Positions 1 to 9,469 of a DNA stretch of 64,000 nucleotides are shown one piece after another (positions within the stretch are counted from its first letter, which is position 1; the number at the start of each line of letters is the position of its first letter). The stretch spans positions 124,001 to 188,000 of the forward strand of contig VHIT02000027.1 in assembly GCA_009768925.2 (NCBI GenBank), in the 5' to 3' direction. This DNA comes from Cryptosporidium bovis. Lineage: Eukaryota > Apicomplexa > Conoidasida > Eucoccidiorida > Cryptosporidiidae. The position numbers were made by a program, and so were the translations under genes. The notes beneath the pieces are model-generated. The model made no database searches and was not told the DNA's origin. It worked only from the letters and a program-made list of their open reading frames with translations.

Positions 1-657
1 TATGTTTCTATTTTGGTTTGCGATAGCAAAGAATGTATTAAGCTTCTTGTTATTCAGTATCTGTTGATGATTTGTGATTATGAAAATTGCTGTCACGGAC
101 GGAATAATGTATATCATAGGAAAAGTAAAGGTAAGGCCATAATATGAAATGAGTGAAAGCAAAGAGTGAAAAGAATCCTCAGCAAGAATTCTTTGCCAAA
201 ATTCAATTGTGAAAAGTTGAATTGGTTTCCTGGAAATTTCATATAAATGAATTCCAAAACCTATTATAAATGTTAAATTACACAGTTGAACAAGGCGATT
301 AACAAAGGAATTGCTTCTAATTAGAGGTAAGAAACCTAAAATTGACAAAATAATTGACAATAAGAGCGAAATAGAAAGAGAAAATACCATTAATTGTTTA
401 TGCCTTTTGTTGACTGTTACTCTTTGTCCGTTGTTTGACGAACCGAATTTTTTTTGATCGTATTTACTATTATTTTTACTTTCAGAGCTGGTATCTAATT
501 CTAATTTAGAATTAATGTTTTTCTTGAACCATTTTCTCTTAAAATATTCCAATTGTGTTGATGTCGGGGTGGGGTATAAATTACTGTAGTATTGTTGCCA
601 AGAATGGTTTTCTGACCAGTTAAAACCATTGAATTCAAGTTGAGCTTCTTCAGACAT
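1..657 (-). CDS. TMEM33/Pom33-like membrane protein (partial, C-terminus outside window)
   Basis: The reading frame starts with an ATG at 657 and stays open to the left edge, giving 219 residues without a stop. About 90 polar residues, including a WSENHSWQQYY segment, precede hydrophobic helices at roughly residues 95-115, 125-145 and 170-190. The stretch around ILAEDSFHSLLSL, followed by a hydrophobic span and a Tyr/Ile-rich helix, resembles the ALLEDSCHYLLYSL region of human TMEM33. That family comprises ER and nuclear-envelope proteins that shape tubules and assist nuclear pores. Seen: a multi-spanning protein. Inferred: family membership from one motif region. It could instead be an unrelated polytopic protein. 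It shares its left-hand neighbourhood with RFC5, which is on the same strand upstream. Confidence 0.5.
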   Translation of the reverse strand, partial: MSEEAQLEFNGFNWSENHSWQQYYSNLYPTPTSTQLEYFKRKWFKKNINSKLELDTSSESKNNSKYDQKKFGSSNNGQRVTVNKRHKQLMVFSLSISLLLSIILSILGFLPLIRSNSFVNRLVQLCNLTFIIGFGIHLYEISRKPIQLFTIEFWQRILAEDSFHSLLSLISYYGLTFTFPMIYIIPSVTAIFIITNHQQILNNKKLNTFFAIANQNRNI

Positions 658-883
658 AATTTATCGGAAACTATAACCAAATATTTAGTTTAATACTGCT
701 TTCAGTATTGGCTCTAAGTTTATTTGTAAATAGAACTTCAAATTAATGGTTTAAACAAAGAAAAAAAAAGCCGCCTTAAAATTTAATAATTGTTGGTAAA
801 CCGTTAAAAAATAATAAATTAAACTAATATACTAGTAGTTATGGACTATTTTGAAAATTAAATGCGAAGCTAATGACTATAAA
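658..883. other. Intergenic gap between TMEM33-like and RFC5 genes
   Basis: Both flanking genes are on the minus strand, so this AT-rich gap serves as the 3' flank of RFC5 and the promoter of the TMEM33-like gene. No motif stands out. Confidence 0.6.
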
Positions 884-2017
884 TCAAGCAAGCCTTTCCA
901 TCTCCATCCTAATTTCGTGAAAGCACGATACGATTGAAGCTAATTGTATTTTTTCACTCGCTCCTCTAGAAAGTCTATATTCAATGTCAGCTAATCTCTT
1001 CATTAATAGGGGAATTACCTCTTCGGGCCAATCCACTGTCAGTGATTTATTGTACAAACACTCAATAAAGTCTTGTGTGGAATACCCATGTTCATTCTGA
1101 GCTTCTGTGAGCACATTGAATCCCTTAACAAAATTTTCTTGTGAAAGTATGCTAAATATTTTGTCTATTTCTTCATATGTTGGTATCCCTAGGTTTCTAT
1201 GTATCATTGACTCATCAATAAAAGTATCGAAGTTCTCAATAGAACAGTCTTTCAGTTCCTCAGATTGTGAATGCTCATTTATGTTTCCATGATTGCTCAT
1301 GCTAGATGATTGTAATACATTTAAAACTTTTCTCATATCTCCCATAGATGAATTAATAAGTGATTCTTGACCTTTGTTTGTGATAAATATCCTCTCCGAA
1401 AGTGTAATTTCGGATAGTTTTTGTTTTATGTCCTCTTTAGAAAGTGGTGAAAATCTGAACCTTGTACACCTGCTTTGTAACGCCGGAGTGATTTTATTGA
1501 CGTAATTGCAAATAATACAAAACCTGATATGTTCGGAATAACGCTCCATTATTCTCCTAAGAGCCATTTGAGCAGTAGTTGTCATCATGTCTGCTTCATC
1601 CAATATTATCAACTTTATATTTTCACATAGATTTCGATTGCATTCGAAACCCGAATTTACATCTTTCATTTCAATATCACATTTTTTATTCGAAGTATTT
1701 CCATCAATAGTATTTGTGGTTGTAGACGCACTCTCAGAAAAGCTCTTTATAGCATCCCTAACAACATTAATTCCACGATCATCTGAAGCGTTTAATTCCA
1801 GTACCATTTGATTTTTTCTATCCTTATATATGCACTTGCTTATAGCATGTATCGTTGATGTCTTCCCAGTTCCTGGAGGCCCATGGAATAATAAATGCGG
1901 TAATTGTCCAGATTTTATAAAATTCTGAATTGTACTAATTATTCCACCCTGCAAAAGTAATTCCTGAATATCATTTGGCCTGTATTTTTCTACCCAAGGT
2001 AACTGTATTTCCTCCAT
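884..2017 (-). CDS. RFC5: Replication factor C subunit 5 (yeast Rfc3 type)
   Basis: This is an AAA+ clamp-loader small subunit that opens and loads PCNA during DNA replication and repair. The protein begins MEEIQLPWVEKYRP, the classic RFC opening. It has Walker A GPPGTGKT at 46-53, an ELNASDDRGI box, Walker B LIILDEAD and the arginine-finger SRC in QSRCTRFRF. The C-terminal block DIEYRLSRGASEKIQLAS is typical of human RFC5 and yeast Rfc3 rather than of RFC2 or RFC4. The length of 377 residues exceeds the usual ~340 because of an insert rich in Thr/Asn between the ASDDRG box and Walker B. The start is placed at 2017 because it matches the family; the in-frame ATG-like extension upstream is hydrophobic and not conserved. 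Confidence 0.95.
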   Translation of the reverse strand: MEEIQLPWVEKYRPNDIQELLLQGGIISTIQNFIKSGQLPHLLFHGPPGTGKTSTIHAISKCIYKDRKNQMVLELNASDDRGINVVRDAIKSFSESASTTTNTIDGNTSNKKCDIEMKDVNSGFECNRNLCENIKLIILDEADMMTTTAQMALRRIMERYSEHIRFCIICNYVNKITPALQSRCTRFRFSPLSKEDIKQKLSEITLSERIFITNKGQESLINSSMGDMRKVLNVLQSSSMSNHGNINEHSQSEELKDCSIENFDTFIDESMIHRNLGIPTYEEIDKIFSILSQENFVKGFNVLTEAQNEHGYSTQDFIECLYNKSLTVDWPEEVIPLLMKRLADIEYRLSRGASEKIQLASIVSCFHEIRMEMERLA

Positions 2018-3029
2018 ATTTCTTAATAAGTTGTATGGGAATAAAAGAATTTGGAAAACTAATTTAAAAAATAAGTTCGAAGAGTAATTTAGTTGTTTGT
2101 TCAAAACTCCAAATTAACACTAATTTATTTTTAATACATTTCATTGTTTTACCCTACCCCCAGTAACTTGATTAATTTAAGTTTGGTGCCGCTCACAATT
2201 CCAAGGAAGGCAAATGAACATAAAAAATGCTGCATTGTGCGTCAAAAATAAATTAAAATGTCACGGATAACAATATTAGGATTTTAATATTGACATTCAA
2301 TATTCAATTAAATACAGGGAATGAGTTTGACCGCAAAAAATACATTTTAGTCAATAGTTAAGATTTAAGAAAGAAATTAACAAGTAAAATAAATTAAAAT
2401 TCACGTGACTAAGTATGAAAAACAAATGAATAAGGTCATAATTTCTTATTTTTATATAAATTGTAATTACGCACATGTGTGCTAGTGTGTGTAAGTATTG
2501 AAGTCTAAAAAATGAGACGTTATGTGAGAAAAAGTGTGAAAACTGCCTGTGTGTAGTCGTTTTTATCCTATAGTTCTTCCAAATCCTTTAAAAAATATAC
2601 CAACAAAATCGAAGTTATACTTCAATAACTGAGGTGTATAAGTAAATTATAGTTCAATGTAGCTGGGGGGGGAAATCATAGAAAAATAAAGGAATTTAAT
2701 ATTAAAAACAAATGAATTAGGCAAATAACGAAAGTTGAGAAAAGAAGATTTGTTATTAAAGGAGACAAAATTATAGTTACTTTATATTTTACTTTAATAT
2801 AAATAAGAAGCATACAACCAAACTGAATAAATATTATAATATTAAATAAAGCTTCTTAAATACGCTAAATTTTATATAGACTCAAGAATTTATTTTTTTT
2901 TCTTTTTTTCTTTTCATTAATATAGGAACCTAAAAATTCCTTTATTTAAATACAATTTTATTCATAACTTACATTCATTGATTTACTGAAAAACAACGCC
3001 TTGGCTATTACCAAAGTCTTCGAATAATA
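2018..3029. other. Divergent intergenic region, RFC5 / protein kinase
   Basis: One kilobase lies between the starts of two divergent genes. I see no coding frame. It contains a TG-rich stretch near 2470-2560, a run of eight G at 2665-2672 that stands out in AT-rich DNA, and pyrimidine-rich tracts at about 2889-2916 just upstream of the kinase gene. A near-miss to the E2F-like box occurs at about 2182-2192 (TTTGGTGCCGC). Confidence 0.5.
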
Positions 3030-5057
3030 ATGCATGAAGAGATAAGAATAGGAAACAGTCATTCAATCAACAGTAAAAAACAAAATCTGTTAGGTAGCAA
3101 GGAAAGTCCAGTTCATTGTTCGCAGGAATGCAGTTGCTATAATACAGAAAATAGTAGTTATTTGTTGGAGTTTCCTCAATCTTCCTCTCTTAATTCTGTG
3201 ATTTCATTTTCAATTTCACCATCTTCATCAAGCACAGTATTACCTAATGGAAATATTGTACAACCACATGGACAACTATATAATAATGGAACATTTGAGT
3301 ATTACAAGAAGTCCTGTTGTATTCCCTCTAATTCAATGCCAATTTCTTCTCTTTCAAATAATAAACCATGCAACTTCAACTTGGGCTCATTACAGGGAAT
3401 AAGTAAAAACGAATTAAGTCGAAAGAAATCGAATAGTGTCATAAATTCTGGCCAAAATAACCCTGAACCTATTTCTGGTGAAGTAATAAACAGTGTTAAA
3501 ACTAATAATACTGTTTTTAACACATGTTCGAATGAGAGTAGGAATGGAGCACCTCAAATAAACAAAGATTCCTTTAATTCAAATTCAGTTCATTTACGAG
3601 AACAAACAGCAAACCTTACTCGAAACATGAATCTGGAGGCATTTAATAATGGTTCAAAAAAATACAATGCAACCTATGAATACGAAAACACGCAGACATG
3701 TGGCTCAATAAATATTTTAAATGTGAACGATCTTGAAAACACAAAAACATCTACTGCTACGTCAAATATTACTTCCTCATCAGTCTCAAAAATAGGGTCT
3801 TCTTCATCAATAGTACCAATAAACAAACCACTACACAATTTAAGTATAGCATCACCTAAGAATTATTCATTGGTTTATAAGCGTTTGTATGACCGTTTAG
3901 GGCCTGTAATGTTTCCAGTCGCACCATTAAAAGGAATTAAACACCCAAGGGGTGAATTAAAACTTTGGCCCACAACACATGATCAGGTTATATCACAAAA
4001 CTCTTCAAAAAGAAAGGTTCACAGATCTTTATGGATTCCTTCGCAACTTGATTCAAAATTTGAGATTGATTCAAACAGTACTGTATCTGCCTATCCCATG
4101 GCATTGAAATTTGTAGAGGATGGAAATACACGTGATGGGAGGAGCATTAAGAGGGAGATAGAATGCCATCTATATATTTATCAAAGACTTTCACAGTTGC
4201 AACAAATTCAGGGCTACGATCATCTAGAAGATGCATGGCCTTGTGCAGAATTAATTGGATATTACTTAGACAAAAAAAATCCTGGCAATTCAGTTTTAGT
4301 AACTAGGAAATTATCCGGACCAGACTTCTTTGATATTATAAGATCTGAACACTCCTCCTCCGCAAATGCAGTTTATAACAGATGCCAAGCACTTTACGAA
4401 TATAATAAACTTCAATGGTGTACTTTAGCATTAACCAGAATTGCACAGTACTCGGCACTTGGAATAAGGCACAACGATATTAAACCAGATAATATAGTTT
4501 TAGATTTTTACTATCAGGATGAAAGTAACGAGAGGCATTTGGACGTTAAGATAATTGATTTAGGAACAGCTTCAATGCACAGTGCGAAGGACTTCACTGG
4601 TGGAACTTCATGGTATGAAAGTCCTGAACAAAAGATGCTCGAATATTATACAAAGAAGAATAGAGACATCAAATCAGCAAAAACAGTAGATATCGGACTT
4701 TCATCAGATTCATGGGGAGCAGGTATCTCAATTGCAGAAGTTTTAATGGGAAGAAGAGTAGTAGATAGCATGAAAACACCATACGGTCCTGGTCCTTTAG
4801 AATTTAGAGGAAAGGATGGATGGCTTATTGATCCTCAAGAATGGGTTGAATTTGCTAAAATTGCACTTGGATTCGACAATAAAAACACTCCCCCATATAA
4901 ATATAAAATATGTGAAGAGGCTGCAAAATATATATTTAATATGCTTGTTCAAGTTAATTCAAGTAAAAGAGCGAATATTAATGATGTTATTAAAAGAATG
5001 GATTACTTTACTCAAAGGGCATATCAAGAAGTTAAGTTAAGACATAAAATAGGTTAG
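3030..5057 (+). CDS. Divergent protein kinase with long disordered N-terminus
   Basis: This 675-residue protein has about 280 Asn/Ser-rich residues of low complexity, then a divergent kinase-like domain. The likely ATP-anchoring lysine is K360 in ALKFVED. The catalytic loop reads HNDIKPDN, with H481 and D483, in place of HRDxKxxN. The metal-binding motif reads DLG (D510) in place of DFG, and the activation segment ends in YESPEQ (APE-like). An SDSWGAGI segment follows, like the DxWSxG of helix F. I do not see a canonical glycine-rich loop. The catalytic Asp, Asn and metal-binding Asp are present, so activity is possible. The subfamily is not recognised and may be lineage-specific. Start: first ATG after a pyrimidine-rich leader. 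Confidence 0.75.
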   Translation: MHEEIRIGNSHSINSKKQNLLGSKESPVHCSQECSCYNTENSSYLLEFPQSSSLNSVISFSISPSSSSTVLPNGNIVQPHGQLYNNGTFEYYKKSCCIPSNSMPISSLSNNKPCNFNLGSLQGISKNELSRKKSNSVINSGQNNPEPISGEVINSVKTNNTVFNTCSNESRNGAPQINKDSFNSNSVHLREQTANLTRNMNLEAFNNGSKKYNATYEYENTQTCGSINILNVNDLENTKTSTATSNITSSSVSKIGSSSSIVPINKPLHNLSIASPKNYSLVYKRLYDRLGPVMFPVAPLKGIKHPRGELKLWPTTHDQVISQNSSKRKVHRSLWIPSQLDSKFEIDSNSTVSAYPMALKFVEDGNTRDGRSIKREIECHLYIYQRLSQLQQIQGYDHLEDAWPCAELIGYYLDKKNPGNSVLVTRKLSGPDFFDIIRSEHSSSANAVYNRCQALYEYNKLQWCTLALTRIAQYSALGIRHNDIKPDNIVLDFYYQDESNERHLDVKIIDLGTASMHSAKDFTGGTSWYESPEQKMLEYYTKKNRDIKSAKTVDIGLSSDSWGAGISIAEVLMGRRVVDSMKTPYGPGPLEFRGKDGWLIDPQEWVEFAKIALGFDNKNTPPYKYKICEEAAKYIFNMLVQVNSSKRANINDVIKRMDYFTQRAYQEVKLRHKIG

Positions 5058-5274
5058 AGCGAAGATAAGAAGATATTAGTACTTATAATTTTGTTTAGTT
5101 AGTTATTATAGTTATTAAATATAACGAATAAGAAATCTGTTTATTTTTATTCTATATTTGCATCAATAATTATTAAAATAATAGTTAATTATGATTTAAT
5201 AATCTTCTTTCTTAATGAGTTATAAATACTTTCCTTAAGAAAAAGCATGACTAGAAAATAATTAACAAAAAAAA

Positions 5275-7242
5275 TTAGGACTCTTGAATAGATTGTAGCA
5301 TTGGCCAAATAAATGCTTCCAATTGGTTTGCATATTTTGTATATATTGTATTTTTTGCGTTATAAAATCTGCAGTTATCAAACATTCTCTTTAGTTCACT
5401 GCTAAAGTCTTTAATTGTTTTATATTCCTTATTTTTAGCTTTACGTTTCATTGTTTGTATGTCAGTTGGCTCTTTAATAATCTCATAATAGTCAGAAGCC
5501 TCACCAATGCTAACTGGCTTTCTAAACGGCCATGCGTTTTCATGTCTAGAAAGAGTGTCTAACAACTGCCATATTTGGTCATTCATTGATAAATCTGACT
5601 TCGATTGTTCAATAATATCTTGTTTTCGTTCAACCCATCCTACTTCCAATACACCTGGAATTTCATTTGGTTTAATTTTCTTTGTCTGAGCTTGAATTTT
5701 TTCGGATTGCTCATTTTCAGGTTGATCAATAGTCATGTTTATTACTGGAGTCGCTTCTCCGTTGTACATATGTTCATCCTTATTTGTGTTATCTAGGATA
5801 GAATTATCACTAATTTCTGTCGAATCTAATTTATTTTTCTTATTTTCATAACTTTGTTCGGTTCTCGAATAGTTTTCCCATAATTTCAGACCGGGATAGA
5901 CCTTTAGTGGTCTAACCTTATTTATTGCCCTCAATAAGGTCATTTTCTGCTCGTGAAAAAGATCAGAAAGTCTCAAATAATTAATTCCTGGTTCAATATA
6001 ACACTCCATTAATGTTCCTCCATCATAATCCTTTATATACCCAAACCATCTTTCTTTGGGCATAGTCACCTCCTTTCTAAAACCTTGTTTTCTAAAATAT
6101 CCGGTAGCAAAATTATCCGCATAAGTTAAAAAATACTCAATATTACTTTTTTTGACGTGTTGCTTTAGGTGATTCATTAATCTTGTTCCGTAACCCTTCA
6201 CTTGTTCAGTGCTTGTCACCGCTAAGAATGCGATTTCAGCAAATTTCTGTTCAAAATACGGACGAAAACAAACTCCACCTATAACTTTTCCCTTTTTCAA
6301 CAGGCAAAATGAATAGTGATTTCTGTCAAATATTAATCTAACGATGTATTCTCTTGGCATTTTTGGTAATTGTTTAGCAAATACATTCTTCAACGCAATC
6401 AATTTGATCAAGTGATCTGGTTCACGGTCATTAGTTAAACATTCGAAAGAAATTATGCCAAGCGCCTCTTCTTTTGCACTTCCACTATCTCTATGCAAGA
6501 ATCCAAGGCCAGTTTCGGATAACAAGCTTGATTGGAGCGTTTCATCATCAGAAATGTACCTTAAATGATCCCAAGCCTGTTTCTTTAGATGCTCAATGGA
6601 GTTATCAGAATCTATTCCAGAAATTCTGCACATTTGAATAATAAATTTCATACAAATAGCTCTACTAATATAAGTTTTTATTGCATACTTCGTAAATATA
6701 CCTGAATTTTCAATATCATTAAGAATTATCCCAATGTTTGTAAGTAATAAAGATTTTAAGAAATTTAGAGTAAACATTTCGGTAATCTTCCTTCCTGCTG
6801 GTGAGTCTCTCCTCAAAAACATTTTCCATTTATTATAATTATTTTCATAATCCTCGTCTGGAAGGTAATTCATTATGAAACTTTTTATTGTTAATTTCCC
6901 ATCTTTCTTTATCATTGGGAATGGCCCTCTTTCGCGAGCTTCAATATTCAACCACTGTTGTATATTTATTATCGAGATAATAGTAGATACTGCCTCCTCC
7001 AAAGTTACCTTGAATATTCTATTTGAACCACTGTTATTCTCATTATTTTCTGCTGAAAACCCACTTTTCAGAATCGAATCAAAGTTTTCAGATGACTTTA
7101 ATAAATTAGGATCAGAGTATTCTCTATATACTTTCTCCAATTCATCTTTCTTGATATTTTCAAAAATAAAGGGAGAGAATTCATCGAATACTAAAGTCCT
7201 GATTTCCCTATCAATATTAGCATTTCCTTCACTAGCTGGCAT
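5275..7242 (-). CDS. GCN5: GCN5-family histone acetyltransferase with bromodomain
   Basis: This nuclear lysine acetyltransferase of SAGA-type coactivators acetylates histone H3 using acetyl-CoA. It has 655 residues. The N-terminal ~240 residues are helical and may correspond to a reduced PCAF-N-like region. The GNAT domain spans about 250-420. It includes FAEIAFLAV, carrying the general-base glutamate position, the acetyl-CoA loop QVKGYG at 347-352, and [19 protein letters not shown]. After a charged linker, a C-terminal bromodomain (about 548-650) carries [24 protein letters not shown] and NCRFYN, where the Asn that reads acetyl-lysine is kept. An E2F-like box (7366-7373) and a TGCATGC element (7438-7444) lie upstream of the start. 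Confidence 0.95.
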   Translation of the reverse strand: MPASEGNANIDREIRTLVFDEFSPFIFENIKKDELEKVYREYSDPNLLKSSENFDSILKSGFSAENNENNSGSNRIFKVTLEEAVSTIISIINIQQWLNIEARERGPFPMIKKDGKLTIKSFIMNYLPDEDYENNYNKWKMFLRRDSPAGRKITEMFTLNFLKSLLLTNIGIILNDIENSGIFTKYAIKTYISRAICMKFIIQMCRISGIDSDNSIEHLKKQAWDHLRYISDDETLQSSLLSETGLGFLHRDSGSAKEEALGIISFECLTNDREPDHLIKLIALKNVFAKQLPKMPREYIVRLIFDRNHYSFCLLKKGKVIGGVCFRPYFEQKFAEIAFLAVTSTEQVKGYGTRLMNHLKQHVKKSNIEYFLTYADNFATGYFRKQGFRKEVTMPKERWFGYIKDYDGGTLMECYIEPGINYLRLSDLFHEQKMTLLRAINKVRPLKVYPGLKLWENYSRTEQSYENKKNKLDSTEISDNSILDNTNKDEHMYNGEATPVINMTIDQPENEQSEKIQAQTKKIKPNEIPGVLEVGWVERKQDIIEQSKSDLSMNDQIWQLLDTLSRHENAWPFRKPVSIGEASDYYEIIKEPTDIQTMKRKAKNKEYKTIKDFSSELKRMFDNCRFYNAKNTIYTKYANQLEAFIWPMLQSIQES

Positions 7243-7365
7243 TAAGTTCTCAAGTAATGATATCTATATTTAGTGTAGAGTAGTTATTTTCAGGTAGCTT
7301 GAGTTAATATTTCAGAAGAGAAATTACAAATCGACTAGGTTAAATTTCAAATAATAATGAATTGA

Positions 7366-7373
7366 TTGGCGCC
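7366..7373. promoter_or_regulatory. E2F-like box TTGGCGCC
   Basis: TTGGCGCC lies 124 bp upstream of the GCN5 ATG in AT-rich DNA. E2F/DP1-like motifs of this form are reported as the most abundant promoter element in Cryptosporidium. Function here is inferred from position. Confidence 0.5.
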
Positions 7374-7437
7374 GTTATAACCGCCATTATAAATTGACAT
7401 TGCCTTTAATACAAAAGGAAATTACCATGCATGCTAA

Positions 7438-7444
7438 AGTGTAC
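7438..7444. promoter_or_regulatory. AP2-like TGCATGC element
   Basis: TGCATGC lies about 195 bp upstream of the GCN5 ATG, in the overlapping string CATGCATGC. TGCATGC-type sites are bound by several apicomplexan AP2 factors. One short motif is weak evidence. Confidence 0.3.
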
Positions 7445-7724
7445 AAAACCTAATTACCATTCACACTAAAAAGATCATAATAACAAACAGAAATACTATT
7501 TTAAACAGAAGTGATGTCTTCTATATTATTAAGCAAAATAAATATTGGAAAAGTCGAACCATTTGAAGTTTGTTATATACTATCGAGTGTTTCCTTGAAT
7601 ACAATTTAGGAAATAAACAAGTATTTGTCTAACATTAATTTCTTTAAAGTAAAGCTTACTAGTTTAGTAGATAACTGATAAGGAAAACTATCAACTAACT
7701 TCAAAAGTAATGGCATATCTACAT

Positions 7725-8987
7725 CTAGTTAATAACATATTCAACAGAAATAATTTTTGATTTATTATCATCGTGACCAACATCCGAATTTATCGTACCA
7801 TTTATACCGTTCAATGCCTCTACTTTAATAATATCCTTTTTAAACTCTGATTCAGGTAATGTTGCATTCTCACGTGTATTGTTACTTGAAACTGGTGCAC
7901 TTGGATGTGAAATTCCTGTTATTTCCTTTTCTGAAACTATTTCGTCGTCATCCTGTTCTTCATTATTAGGTTGCTTCATACCAAGTGTATGAATTATTCT
8001 GAGCTCTTCATCTAAGCCTAAAAGTTCATTTATGATAATCGGATGTAAAGTTGATGAACCAATTCTAAATGTGTTTGGTGAAGAAATATACTCCTTTCCG
8101 AGGGTTTGTTCAACTTGTTTTATGAAGTCGTGCGCAATTTCAATTGAGCTGACTCCACCCTGAAGTTTCAGTCCAACCGTACGTTTCTGGAGGTAACGTA
8201 ATCTATTTGGGAGCACTAGTGTTCCATTAACAAAACTTTCATCATAGTAAGACTGCAAACACTCTAAAAGTTCCTCATCGTCGCCTGCAGCAACTTCTTT
8301 GTCACATGGTGATTCACCTTTCATTGAAAATGATATTTCCGATAATAAGTACTTTAGATCTTCTGAATTCAAATTTGTTTTAACCTTTCCTGTACATGTT
8401 ACAATGAAATCTGCCCCACCAAGGATCGCACATCTAACCAATGAAGATAATCTTGACGCTTCATGAATTTCCCCAATTTCTAAAACAACTTTTAACAATG
8501 TGTTTTCACCTATCAATGATTTTACACGTGAAATTTCCCCTATTACCTTGTCCATTTGTTCAATCAATAGTTGATGGGTGTACTTGTATAACATTGGATA
8601 TATAAAACTTCTAAGGGAATGTTTAGAGTTTGGTAATCAATTAGTTGAACGTATAACTTACCTGTAATCAACAACATATTCAACCTCATGAACTTTATAA
8701 TATCCTATTGCATTGAATATTTCGGCATCTATTGCTTCGGGACAGCCATCACCTTTTGGCCATGCCACAACTGTTGATAGTGAAACATTGGAATTCTCTG
8801 GAAGGGAGTGTTTTACTGTTGGAATAAATTGTGGATATGTCGAGATTGAAACTGGAGCCAATAATTGATCTGTCATCGCCTCTCTAATAGCATTTCTCAA
8901 AAGCTTTGTATTCATTTCTGAGCTATATAGAGTAAGCTCACAGACCTTTGCAACATCTTTTAAAAGTTCTTTTCGATTATCTCCCAT
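7725..8987 (-). CDS. deoC: Deoxyribose-phosphate aldolase, two exons
   Basis: The enzyme (DERA) cleaves 2-deoxyribose-5-phosphate to glyceraldehyde-3-phosphate and acetaldehyde in deoxynucleoside catabolism. Exon 1 is 8662-8987 and exon 2 is 7725-8610, giving 403 residues. The join reads VVDYR|SFIYPMLYK, which restores the barrel between EVEYVVDYR and LKVVLEIGEI. The Schiff-base lysine lies in TCTGK (about K184). The second active-site lysine is in GLKLQGGVSS (about K257), the equivalent of the KxSGG motif. The core carries an insert with GDDEELLECLQSYYDE. About 90 acidic residues follow the barrel, making it longer than the usual 220-320. Without splicing, the reading frame stops right after DYR. 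No neighbour belongs to the same pathway. Confidence 0.9.
8611..8661 (-). other. Intron of deoC (51 nt)
   Basis: On the minus strand it opens with GTAAGT and ends with CCCTTAG, and an ACTAATTG branch-like string lies inside. Removal joins AG|A to encode Arg and keeps the DERA frame. Confidence 0.9.
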
Positions 8988-9469
8988 TTTCGAGGATATT
9001 AATATTTATTTTTGATTTTTGTCTTAAAATTATCAAAAAATCAGGATATTGTGAATTACCACTTCCGGTAAAACCTATAGTACCCTAAAATTAGTTTGAA
9101 TACCTAAATTATTGTAGGAAATTTAATTTTCCTAGTTCTCACACAACTATATTGGCCTTATTCCAATATAACAGTATGTTAACTACAAACCTTATTTTTA
9201 CAATGAAAGCAAACATGCACACTATACGTCGCTTCATGTCTATTATGTACTTCATTTTTAGAGATTTAGAAATAAAAATATAATAGAAAAAAATGAGGAA
9301 AAGAAAAATATATATTATATGTATGTAACAAAAATTGTAGTTTAGATTATTTGACGACCTTTTGTTGTTCATAATAATCATCTCTAAAAGGTGTTTTTTG
9401 ATATATTGATGTCCTTTTTCTGGTTGAAAGATGTATTAACAATTTGAAATAAATACAAATAGCGTCATA
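8988..9469. other. Intergenic region between lipin last exon and deoC start
   Basis: Both genes run on the minus strand. The region is very AT-rich. It holds only an 80-codon hydrophobic minus-strand open frame (9139-9381) that looks like AT-rich noise. No motif stands out. Confidence 0.5.

Larger units (their letters stand above)
7243..7724. other. Intergenic region, GCN5 promoter / deoC 3' flank
   Basis: Both genes are on the minus strand, so this is the GCN5 promoter. It has an E2F-like box and an AP2-like TGCATGC. No coding frame is visible. Confidence 0.6.

Noticed and set aside
2018-2104. In-frame N-terminal extension of RFC5 (29 residues, hydrophobic)
   Set aside because: RFC small subunits start right before LPWVEKYRP. 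The extension is Phe/Leu-rich and looks like translated 5' flank.
9139-9381. 80-codon minus-strand frame with hydrophobic runs
   Set aside because: Composition follows the AT-rich background (Ile, Tyr, Phe, Asn, Lys). No neighbouring support or family resemblance.
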